Positions 1 through 6,036 of a stretch of DNA of 6,713 nt are shown here, in pieces. A program made the position numbers and the translations under genes. Under the pieces are notes generated by a model. It was not told where the DNA came from. It saw only the letters and a program-made list of their open reading frames with translations, and did no database searches. The stretch is from Chloroflexota bacterium (GTDB taxonomy: Bacteria > Chloroflexota > UBA6077 > CF-72): the NCBI GenBank assembly GCA_019242065.1, contig JAFAWJ010000712.1:1-6713 (forward strand), read 5' to 3'. Within the stretch, counting starts at the first letter, position 1; each line of letters begins with the position of its first letter.

Positions 1-6
1 ACACAC

Positions 7-177
7 ATGACTATCGAACAGCACAAGCGTCCTTACCAGACCCCCGAGATCGTCGACCTCGGCCCGATGGAGGACCTCACCCGAGGTGTCGTCACTGGAT
101 TTGGTACCCACTCCAGCTCTGACGTCTATCACTCCTTCATCTGCCGACCGCAAGACGCTCCCTGTTGGAAATCCTGA
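7..177 (+). CDS. Candidate lasso-type RiPP precursor peptide (56 aa)
   Basis: This small gene encodes a 56-residue peptide that looks like the precursor of a lasso-family RiPP. The first half reads as a leader: Y10-x-x-P13, then L18-G19, then L24-T25-R26-G27. This is the YxxP...LG....LTxG pattern that the RRE protein and leader peptidase recognise in lasso precursors. The second half is hydrophilic and Ser/His-rich, with S36-S37-S38-D39, Y41, and two cysteines C46 and C53 near the end (last residues W54-K55-S56). In a lasso peptide the core N-terminus is joined to an Asp/Glu side chain at core position 7, 8 or 9. Taking T25 as the usual penultimate leader Thr puts D39 at core position 13, which does not fit. 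Taking T30 (T30-G31, core from F32) puts D39 at position 8. By hand count, codons ending in G or C fall from 21/26 in the leader to 18/30 after it. The start is the only ATG before the YxxP motif. Only six bases precede it in the window, so no ribosome site can be judged. The exporter and nucleotidyltransferase downstream support the call. It could instead be another RRE-dependent RiPP. Confidence 0.75.
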   Translation: MTIEQHKRPYQTPEIVDLGPMEDLTRGVVTGFGTHSSSDVYHSFICRPQDAPCWKS

Positions 178-196
178 CGTACAGAAAAAATACGTT

Positions 197-232
197 GGCT
201 CGGCGGCGGAATGCGTAAGTCCGCCGCCAGCC
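197..232 (+). promoter_or_regulatory. Stem-loop between precursor and transporter genes
   Basis: A perfect 9-bp GC-rich stem (202-210 with 220-228, GGCGGCGGA/TCCGCCGCC) encloses a 9-base loop. Beyond one unpaired C at 201 it is extended by GGCT (197-200) pairing with AGCC (229-232). No T run follows on the + strand, so it is not a standard intrinsic terminator for the peptide gene. On the opposite strand a T6 run (the A run at 185-190) lies about six bases past the stem, but no minus-strand gene is present to need it. Its position between a small precursor and its exporter suggests partial termination or protection of the upstream transcript 3' end, which would raise peptide over transporter output. 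That role is inferred. Confidence 0.5.
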
Positions 233-240
233 GTCACTTG

Positions 241-249
241 ATGCACTGA
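241..249 (+). other. Two-codon mini-ORF abutting the transporter start
   Basis: ATG-CAC-TGA occupies these bases, and the exporter ATG begins at the very next base (250). The TGA is also the in-frame stop that fixes 250 as the earliest possible exporter start. No Shine-Dalgarno-like sequence is visible in the 30 bases upstream of either ATG. Translation re-initiation after this mini-ORF is possible, but it may equally be a chance arrangement. Confidence 0.2.
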
Positions 250-2034
250 ATGACTTCCAGGCTCCCCTCCACGTTCCGCATCATCCGCCGCTGTCTGGGC
301 GAATTCCAATCGTTCTGGACGACCTGGCTGCCGCTCATGCTATTAACGGCGGTGACACCCATCCTCGTGCTGGGCATGCCACTGCTCGAGCGACGGCTGG
401 TGGACAACGTGATTGGCGCCCGGGACATGGCGTTGCTGATCCCCACCCTGGTGTCCTACGCTGGCTTGTGGATCGCGATCACAGTGTCGCAGCAGGTCAC
501 CTCCGGATTGCGTAGTTATCTCTCGGAGCGCTTCCTGGTCCACCTGCGCGGCCAGTTGTTCCGCCACTCGGCGGCACTGTCGCTGGCGTACTCGCGCCGC
601 GAGCACAGCGGTCGCACGATGGCGCTGGTCACCAACGACGCGCCCATGCTGGCCGACTTCTTCTACTCCACCGTGGTGCTCGGGTTGGGCAGCTGCGTGG
701 CGATCGTCTCAGCCGTGGGGCTGATGCTCCAGCTGAACTGGCAGCTCGCGCTGATGGCCGGGATTGCGCCGCCGCTGGTAGCCGCGCTGGCGGCGTACGT
801 CACCCGCCCACTCCGCCCCGCCAGCCGCCGCGCCCAGGACAAGGCCGCGGAGCTCACTGAACAGATTCAGGAAAACTCATCCGGCATGCGCGAGGTGGCC
901 GCGTTCGGCCGAGAGCAGTCGCAGGCCAACCGCATCTCCGAGATCCTGCACGACCTGCTGCACCTGCGCATGCGTCTGGCGTTCATGGGCATCGGCCTGC
1001 AGGCAGGCCAGAGTGTGCTGTCACTGGCCGTCACGCTCGTGGTGCTTGGGTTCGGAGCCTTCCTGGTGATCAATGGCCAGACGACGCTTGGCACCGTCAT
1101 CGCCATGCGCAGCTTCTTCAATCTGTTTTTCCAGCCGTTGAACATCATCGGCGCGATGGCCGGCGGTGCGCAGCAGGCGCTGGGCGCCGCGGAGCGCATC
1201 TTCGATTTTCTGGATCACACGCCGCTGGTGACCGAGCGACCAAACGCCGTTGCGCCACACCACGTCAGCGGTGCACTCGCCTTTGACGACGTCAGCTTCG
1301 GCTACCGGGTTAACACCCCGGTGCTGCATGGCATCGCCTTCCAGGTCGAGCCCGGCGCACGCGTCGCCCTGGTCGGACCCAGCGGTGCCGGCAAGAGCAC
1401 GCTGCTGGGGCTGGTGCTGCGCTTCTACGATCCGGATCAGGGCCGCGTGCTGCTCGACGGAGTTGACGTGCGCGACCTGACGCTGGCTGGACTCCGCGAG
1501 CAGATCGGCATGGTGTTTCAGGACACCTTCCTGTTTGCGACCAGCGTGCGAGACAACATCGCCTTTGCTCGCGAGGGCGCCGACGACGCAGCCATCGAGT
1601 CCGCCGCGCGCGCCGCGCACGCGTGGGACTTCATCCAGGCGCTGCCGCAGGGACTCGACACCCAGCTTGGCGAACGCGGAGCGCAGCTTTCGGAAGGTCA
1701 GCGGCAGCGACTCGCGATTGCGCGAGCCATCCTGCGTGATCCGCGCGTGCTGCTGCTGGACGAGCCGACGTCCGCCCTGGATGCGAGAACTGAACACGAG
1801 GTCCAGTCCGCCCTGGATAGCCTCGCCGCCAACCGAACGACACTGGTGGTGGCGCATCGCTTGTCGACGGTGCTGGAGGCCGATCGCATCCTGGTGATCG
1901 ACCACGGCCGATTGGTGGAGCAGGGTACACATGCCGAGTTGTTGCAACAGGACGGCATGTATCGAGAACTGTTCGAGCTGCAGTTTGGCAGCCAGCAGCG
2001 CAGCGCCGCGGAGCCGGTGCTTGTCACAAGTTGA
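250..2034 (+). CDS. ABC exporter, fused membrane and ATPase domains (lasso D-type)
   Basis: This 594-residue half-transporter should act as an inner-membrane homodimer that uses ATP to pump a substrate out of the cell. The likely substrate is the neighbouring peptide, giving export and self-immunity. The N-terminal ~310 residues form a type I exporter membrane domain with about six hydrophobic segments (near 27-45, 60-80, 137-160, 163-183, 247-275 and 283-302). The C-terminal ATPase domain has all catalytic motifs: A-loop Y352, Walker A 376-384 (GPSGAGKST), Q-loop Q424, signature LSEGQ 480-484, Walker B LLLDE ending at E505, D-loop SALD 508-511 and H-loop H536. The signature has Glu where Gly is commonest, a tolerated variant. 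There is no N-terminal C39 peptidase domain, as expected for lasso clusters, where a separate protein cuts the leader. The ATG directly follows an in-frame TGA (247-249) and the next in-frame Met is residue 29, so the start is well fixed even though no clear ribosome site is visible. Sequence alone cannot separate a peptide exporter from a lipid or multidrug exporter; the neighbours favour peptide. Confidence 0.93.
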   Translation: MTSRLPSTFRIIRRCLGEFQSFWTTWLPLMLLTAVTPILVLGMPLLERRLVDNVIGARDMALLIPTLVSYAGLWIAITVSQQVTSGLRSYLSERFLVHLRGQLFRHSAALSLAYSRREHSGRTMALVTNDAPMLADFFYSTVVLGLGSCVAIVSAVGLMLQLNWQLALMAGIAPPLVAALAAYVTRPLRPASRRAQDKAAELTEQIQENSSGMREVAAFGREQSQANRISEILHDLLHLRMRLAFMGIGLQAGQSVLSLAVTLVVLGFGAFLVINGQTTLGTVIAMRSFFNLFFQPLNIIGAMAGGAQQALGAAERIFDFLDHTPLVTERPNAVAPHHVSGALAFDDVSFGYRVNTPVLHGIAFQVEPGARVALVGPSGAGKSTLLGLVLRFYDPDQGRVLLDGVDVRDLTLAGLREQIGMVFQDTFLFATSVRDNIAFAREGADDAAIESAARAAHAWDFIQALPQGLDTQLGERGAQLSEGQRQRLAIARAILRDPRVLLLDEPTSALDARTEHEVQSALDSLAANRTTLVVAHRLSTVLEADRILVIDHGRLVEQGTHAELLQQDGMYRELFELQFGSQQRSAAEPVLVTS

Positions 2035-2041
2035 GGAGGGG
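2034..2041 (+). promoter_or_regulatory. Strong Shine-Dalgarno overlapping the transporter stop
   Basis: AGGAGGGG lies six bases before the ATG at 2048, and its first base is the last base of the exporter stop codon (2032-2034). It decides the start of the nucleotidyltransferase: longer readings in that frame would begin inside the exporter gene at 1931. The stop/ribosome-site overlap points to translational coupling of the two genes. It is the best ribosome site seen in the window. Confidence 0.85.
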
Positions 2042-2047
2042 ACACGC

Positions 2048-3163
2048 ATGAGTTCTACGGAGCAGAGTCGGACGCCGGTCAGTACACACATCGCGACAAC
2101 GCTGAGGCTGTGCGTGCAGGAACCGTCAGACGCGACACGTCAGACGGTCTCGGCGGCGCTGGTCGCCACAACTGACTGGTCCACGCTGGTGCGTGTCGCG
2201 ATGGAGCACCGGGTGGTCGGCTACGTTGCGCGGGCGGCGGCGGAGTGCGACGTGGAGCTGCCCCACGGAGTCCAGCAGACGCTTCGGCATCTGACGCTGG
2301 TCAAGACCGGCGAGGGGCTGCGCATGGAGTTGCACCTCCGCCGCGTCGCGAGCGCGTTCCAGGACGCCGCCATTCCAATGATCGTGTTGAAGGGTCCGGC
2401 GCTGTCGCGCACACTGTATCCGGAGATTGGCCTGCGCCCCTACGCGGACCTGGACCTGACGATTCGTGACCAGGACGAGCAGTCCGCGGTCGACGTCCTC
2501 GAAGCCGAAGGTTTTCACGAGATCGTCGATCCATTTGAAAACGCCCGTCGGCCCCACCGGTCGGAGGAAGGGCATGAGGGTCACTTTCACCGCCGATTCG
2601 AAAACGCCGACGGCGTACTCGTCGAGCTGCACCTGGACCCACTCCAGCTCGGACTCAAAACGGTGTGCGAGGACGGACGCTGGAGTCGGGCCGAGAGCCT
2701 GCCCGGCGTGCCTGGCGCGCTGATGCTCGGACCTGAAGACCAGGTCGTCCAGCTCAGCGTCCACGCGCACAAGCACGGATTCGAACGGTTGATCTGGCTG
2801 AAGGACCTGGATCTGCTGCTGCGTCGGCACGCGGGCAGTCTCAACTGGGGTCTGATTCAGGACGTTGCGCGGGCGGAAGGTGTCGCCGGCTCTGTCTGGT
2901 ACGCGCTGTGGTTGACGCGCAAACTGCTGAACACACCCCTCAGAGATCGCGAGCTGCGCGCTCTCCAACCGGCGATGCCGGTGCGCGTCGCGTACCACTG
3001 GGTCTGGCCGGTCAGGTCGGTAGCCAGGCTGCAGGCGCGCATGCACCGCCGCGCCGTCCAGTTCCGAGCGGCGGACTCACTCCGCGGCATGCTGCCGGCC
3101 ACCCTGCTGATGGGTCGGCGTTGGGCACGTACGCGGGCACTCGTCGACGTGGCCCTCGGCTGA
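2048..3163 (+). CDS. PF14907-type nucleotidyltransferase family protein, putative RiPP tailoring enzyme
   Basis: This 371-residue cytosolic protein resembles the uncharacterised nucleotidyltransferase family PF14907 (NTP_transf_5), a pol-beta-like fold. The diagnostic stretch is at about 111-137: V113-L114-K115-G116, Y124 and R130-P131, followed by D134-L135-D136, whose two aspartates would bind the metal ion. Further family-like signals are E193-L194-H195 and H239-A-H241-K-H243 followed by W250-L-K-D253-L. An N-terminal helical region (about 30-105) and an Arg-rich C-terminus (about 310-365) flank the core. Members recur in lasso peptide clusters (for example the pseudomycoidin cluster), where they are thought to attach a nucleotide- or sugar-derived group to the peptide. 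The exact chemistry for this protein is unknown. It follows the exporter with a 13-base gap and a strong ribosome site, so it belongs to the same operon. Substrate modification is inferred from family and context; self-protection by modifying the product is an alternative. Confidence 0.85.
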   Translation: MSSTEQSRTPVSTHIATTLRLCVQEPSDATRQTVSAALVATTDWSTLVRVAMEHRVVGYVARAAAECDVELPHGVQQTLRHLTLVKTGEGLRMELHLRRVASAFQDAAIPMIVLKGPALSRTLYPEIGLRPYADLDLTIRDQDEQSAVDVLEAEGFHEIVDPFENARRPHRSEEGHEGHFHRRFENADGVLVELHLDPLQLGLKTVCEDGRWSRAESLPGVPGALMLGPEDQVVQLSVHAHKHGFERLIWLKDLDLLLRRHAGSLNWGLIQDVARAEGVAGSVWYALWLTRKLLNTPLRDRELRALQPAMPVRVAYHWVWPVRSVARLQARMHRRAVQFRAADSLRGMLPATLLMGRRWARTRALVDVALG

Positions 3164-3175
3164 GTTGACCGGGGT

Positions 3176-3181
3176 TAGACT
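3176..3181 (+). promoter_or_regulatory. Possible -10 element just upstream of the ArsR-SRPBCC gene
   Basis: TAGACT sits in the 26-base gap between the nucleotidyltransferase stop and the ATG at 3190, eight bases before that ATG. No Shine-Dalgarno-like sequence intervenes. A -10 box at this distance would give a leaderless or nearly leaderless transcript, a common arrangement in several GC-rich phyla. A TTGACC at 3165-3170 is too close (five-base spacer) to act as its -35, and nothing convincing lies 17 bases upstream. This is weak evidence that a new transcription unit starts here. Confidence 0.2.
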
Positions 3182-3189
3182 TGTGACCC

Positions 3190-4038
3190 ATGGATCACCT
3201 GTCGGCAGCCGCGCGCACGGCGACGTGGCCGCCGGCGGCCGACGAGGTGGATCGGTCAGGCGCTGGCGCTGAGACCGACGACGGCGAGGTCTTTCGGGCT
3301 CTGGCCGACCCGAGTCGCCGCCTGCTGCTCGACAGCCTGTTTGATGCCGACGGCCAGACACTCGGCGAGCTGACCGCGCAACTGCCGGGCATGACGCGTT
3401 TCGGCGTCATGAAGCACCTGCGCATCCTCGAGAGCGCGGGACTGGTCGCCACCCGCAAGGTCGGGCGTGAGAAGCTCCACTATCTGAATCCGGTGCCCAT
3501 TCGGTTGATGCACGATCGCTGGATTGGCAAATACGCCGAGGCCTGGGCCGGCGCCCTCGTGGGCCTCAAGGCGCATCTGGAGGGCACGGCGATCAGTCGC
3601 CCACGACAGGTTTTTCAGGTATACATCCGCACGACGCCGCCGCGGCTGTGGCAGGCCATCACCGATCCGGAGATCACCCAGGGCTATCTGCATCACACGC
3701 GCGTCGAGTCGAGCTGGCAGGCGGGCGAGCCGATCGTCTATCGGCAGGTTGGCGACGTGGTCGCCGACGGCAAGGTGCTCGCCGTGGACCCGCCGCACCG
3801 GCTGGTGACTACGTGGGCGTTCCGTCGCCGGCCGGACCTGCGCGACGATCCGCCGTCGCGCGTCACCTGGGAGATCGAACCGCTGGGCGACAGCTGCCGG
3901 CTGACGCTGGTCCACGACGATTTCCCCGGCGAGACGCCCACGTTCCGGGCGGTCGGCTCGGGCTGGCCGCTGGTTCTCAGCAGCCTCAAGAGCCTCGTGG
4001 AAACGGGCGAGGCGTTGAGCCTGACCGCGCGCGACTGA
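3190..4038 (+). CDS. ArsR-type winged-helix regulator fused to an SRPBCC/AHSA1 domain
   Basis: This 282-residue protein is probably a one-component transcriptional regulator. Residues ~32-105 are an ArsR-like winged helix: V34-FRALADPSRR-L45 is the typical first helix, T70-RFGVMKHLRIL-E81 the recognition helix, and S82-AGLVATRK...YLN100 the wing. Residues ~138-272 are an AHSA1-type SRPBCC domain (VYIRTTPPRLWQAITDPE, then HRLVTTW, VTWEIEP, and the closing GWPLVLSSLKSLVETG at 258-273), which forms a pocket for hydrophobic ligands. No ArsR metal-binding Cys cluster is present; the only Cys is C236. The first ~30 residues are Ala/Asp-rich and not part of either domain, so the true start could be the in-frame GTG at 3247 instead of the ATG at 3190. 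The two domains more often occur as separate adjacent genes. The gene lies 26 bases after the nucleotidyltransferase and 32 bases before the aldolase-dehydrogenase, so it could control either side. Its ligand and targets cannot be read from the sequence. Confidence 0.88.
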   Translation: MDHLSAAARTATWPPAADEVDRSGAGAETDDGEVFRALADPSRRLLLDSLFDADGQTLGELTAQLPGMTRFGVMKHLRILESAGLVATRKVGREKLHYLNPVPIRLMHDRWIGKYAEAWAGALVGLKAHLEGTAISRPRQVFQVYIRTTPPRLWQAITDPEITQGYLHHTRVESSWQAGEPIVYRQVGDVVADGKVLAVDPPHRLVTTWAFRRRPDLRDDPPSRVTWEIEPLGDSCRLTLVHDDFPGETPTFRAVGSGWPLVLSSLKSLVETGEALSLTARD

Positions 4039-4070
4039 ATCGCGACGCGCTAGCCTTCCAGGGTCAATCG

Positions 4071-6035
4071 ATGCACAGTCTGTGGAACGACGCCGAGGCC
4101 GCGGCCTTCGACGGGCCGCTCGGCCAGCGGGTGTACACGTCGCGGCTGCTCGGCCGCGATCACTCGCTGGTGCTGCACGGCGGCGGCAACACGTCCGTCA
4201 AGATTCACCAGCCGGATGTGTTTGGCGACGACGAAGACGTCCTGTATGTCAAAGGCAGCGGCTGGGACCTGGAGACCATCCAACCCGCCGGCTTCGCGCC
4301 GGTGCGATTGGAGCGCGTCCTGCATCTGGCCAGGCTGTCGCGACTGTCCGATGCACAGATGGTCCAGGAGCTGCGGGCGGCGATGGTCGATCCGTCGGCG
4401 CCCGCGCCGTCGGTGGAGACCATCCTGCACGCGCTGCTGCCGCACCCGTTTGTCGATCACACCCACGCCGACGCACTGCTGGCCATCACCAACACGGAGG
4501 ACGGCGCCCGGCGTGTGCGCGACATTTACGGCGACTCGGTGGTCGTCGTGCGATACGTCATGCCTGGCTTCGACCTGGCCCGCGTCGTGGCCGAGCGCTT
4601 TCCGAAAGAGGTGACGCCGCGCACCGTGGGTCTGGTGCTGCTCAACCACGGCTTTTTCAGCTTCGGGGCGACGGCGCGCGAAGCGTACGAGCGGATGATC
4701 GCGCTGGTCGACCAGGCCGAGCAGTACCTGGCGTCGCAGCGTGCCTGGTCGATCCCTAGTGGCGCTTCACGACCAGTGGCGTTCGAGCGTGACGAGCTGG
4801 CACGCCTGCGTCGCGAGGTGTCGGAGGTCGCGCGCGCGCCGATGATCGTGGCGACACACGCGGGACCGAAGGAGCTGGCATTCGCGCAGCGGGCCGACCT
4901 GGAAGACATTGCGCAGCAGGGTCCCGTGACGCCTGACCACGTGATCCGCACCAAACGTGTGCCGCAGATCGGCCGCGACGTTGGGGGCTTCAAGGAGCGC
5001 TACGAAGCCTATTTTCGTGAGCACACCGGTCCGGCATTGCAGATGCTGGATCCCGCGCCGCGGGTGATTGTCGATCCGTCACTGGGGGTCCTGACGATCG
5101 GACGCACGTCACAGGACGCGGCCATTGCCTTTGACGTCTACTCCCAGACCATCGACGTCATCCTGCGCTCGACGGCCCTCGGCGGCTATCGGGCGCTGCC
5201 GGCCGCGGACATTTTCGCCGTCGAGTACTGGGACCTGGAGCAGGCCAAGCTCCGACGCGGCGGCACGTCCCCGGTGTTCACTGGCGAGATCGCGCTGGTC
5301 ACCGGTGCGGCCTCGGGCATTGGCAAGGCGAGCGCCGAAGCCCTGCTGCGCCGCGGGGCGGCCGTGATCGGACTCGACATCAGCCCGCGCATCTGCGAGG
5401 TCTTTGGGCAGCGCGCCGATTTTCTGGGACTGGAGTGCGACGTCAGTCAGCCGGCGGCCATCGAACGTGCGCTGGACGCCGGCGTTGCGGCCTTTGGCGG
5501 CCTGGACATGCTGGTGCTCAACGCCGGCATTTTTCCGTCGTCGGCGCGGATCGCGTCGCTGGCGTTGACCGAATGGCGGCGGACCATGGACATCAACGTG
5601 GACGCCAACCTGCTGCTGTTGTCGGCGGCGCATCCGCTGTTGCGGTGCGCGCCGCGCTACGGCCGTGTGGTGGTGATTGGCTCGAAGAACGTGCCCGCGC
5701 CGGGGCCTGGCGCCGCAGCCTACTCTGCGTCGAAGGCGGCGGTCAATCAGCTCGCGCGGGTGGCGGCCCTGGAGTGGGGCGGCGACGGTATCCGCGTCAA
5801 CATCGTGCACCCGAACGCGGTGTTCGACACGGGGCTCTGGACCGACGAGGTGCTGCGCAGCCGTGCCGCGAATTACGGACTCAGCGTGGAGGAGTATCGC
5901 CGCAACAACGTCCTCCGCGTGGAAGTGACCAGTCGCGACGTCGCCGAAATGGTGGCCGAGATGTGCGGCCCCGTCTTCTCGCGAACGACCGCCGCCCAGG
6001 TCCCCGTCGACGGCGGCAACGAGCGGGTCATCTGA
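4071..6035 (+). CDS. Bifunctional class II aldolase / short-chain dehydrogenase (rhamnulose-1-P aldolase-lactaldehyde dehydrogenase type)
   Basis: This 654-residue cytosolic enzyme joins two catalytic domains, as in the bifunctional RhaD-like aldolase/alcohol dehydrogenases of about 680 residues. Residues ~15-225 are a class II (zinc) aldolase: G37-GGNTS-42 and K61-GSGWD-66 for phosphate/carbonyl binding, E116 as the likely catalytic acid, and zinc ligands H130, H132 and H193. After a ~180-residue linker and dimerisation region, residues ~404-650 are a Rossmann short-chain dehydrogenase: T411-GAASGIG-418 for cofactor, D436 at the end of the second strand (favouring NAD), N484-A-G486, S538 in GSKN, and Y551-x3-K555. 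Family members cleave L-rhamnulose-1-phosphate to dihydroxyacetone phosphate and L-lactaldehyde, then oxidise or reduce the aldehyde. No other sugar-catabolic gene is visible here, so the real substrate may differ. The ATG at 4071 is chosen because homology begins there and AGGG lies about seven bases upstream; an open frame reaching back to 3648 overlaps the preceding gene and is not real. Confidence 0.92.
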   Translation: MHSLWNDAEAAAFDGPLGQRVYTSRLLGRDHSLVLHGGGNTSVKIHQPDVFGDDEDVLYVKGSGWDLETIQPAGFAPVRLERVLHLARLSRLSDAQMVQELRAAMVDPSAPAPSVETILHALLPHPFVDHTHADALLAITNTEDGARRVRDIYGDSVVVVRYVMPGFDLARVVAERFPKEVTPRTVGLVLLNHGFFSFGATAREAYERMIALVDQAEQYLASQRAWSIPSGASRPVAFERDELARLRREVSEVARAPMIVATHAGPKELAFAQRADLEDIAQQGPVTPDHVIRTKRVPQIGRDVGGFKERYEAYFREHTGPALQMLDPAPRVIVDPSLGVLTIGRTSQDAAIAFDVYSQTIDVILRSTALGGYRALPAADIFAVEYWDLEQAKLRRGGTSPVFTGEIALVTGAASGIGKASAEALLRRGAAVIGLDISPRICEVFGQRADFLGLECDVSQPAAIERALDAGVAAFGGLDMLVLNAGIFPSSARIASLALTEWRRTMDINVDANLLLLSAAHPLLRCAPRYGRVVVIGSKNVPAPGPGAAAYSASKAAVNQLARVAALEWGGDGIRVNIVHPNAVFDTGLWTDEVLRSRAANYGLSVEEYRRNNVLRVEVTSRDVAEMVAEMCGPVFSRTTAAQVPVDGGNERVI

Positions 6036-6036
6036 G

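Noticed and set aside
197..232. Intrinsic terminator for the precursor gene
   Set aside because: The stem is strong, but the following + strand bases (GTCACTTG) contain no T tract.
1931..2047. Upstream extension of the nucleotidyltransferase into the exporter gene
   Set aside because: The 39 extra codons overlap the exporter C-terminus. A near-perfect ribosome site at 2034-2041 marks the ATG at 2048.
1021..2091. Long minus-strand open frame (356 codons) opposite the exporter
   Set aside because: It lies opposite an unmistakable ABC exporter with complete motifs. Its translation shows no domain pattern, and long antisense frames are expected in GC-rich genes.
2126..3046. Minus-strand open frame (306 codons) opposite the nucleotidyltransferase
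   Set aside because: It shows no recognisable motif and is wholly overlapped by a gene with a strong ribosome site and family signature residues.
3165..3181. Full -35/-10 promoter TTGACC...TAGACT
   Set aside because: The spacer is only five bases, far from the usual 16-18. At most the -10-like box alone may matter.
3648..4070. Upstream extension of the aldolase-dehydrogenase by 141 codons
   Set aside because: It overlaps the SRPBCC domain in another frame and is Arg/Gly/Ala-rich without homology. Family similarity starts at the ATG at 4071.
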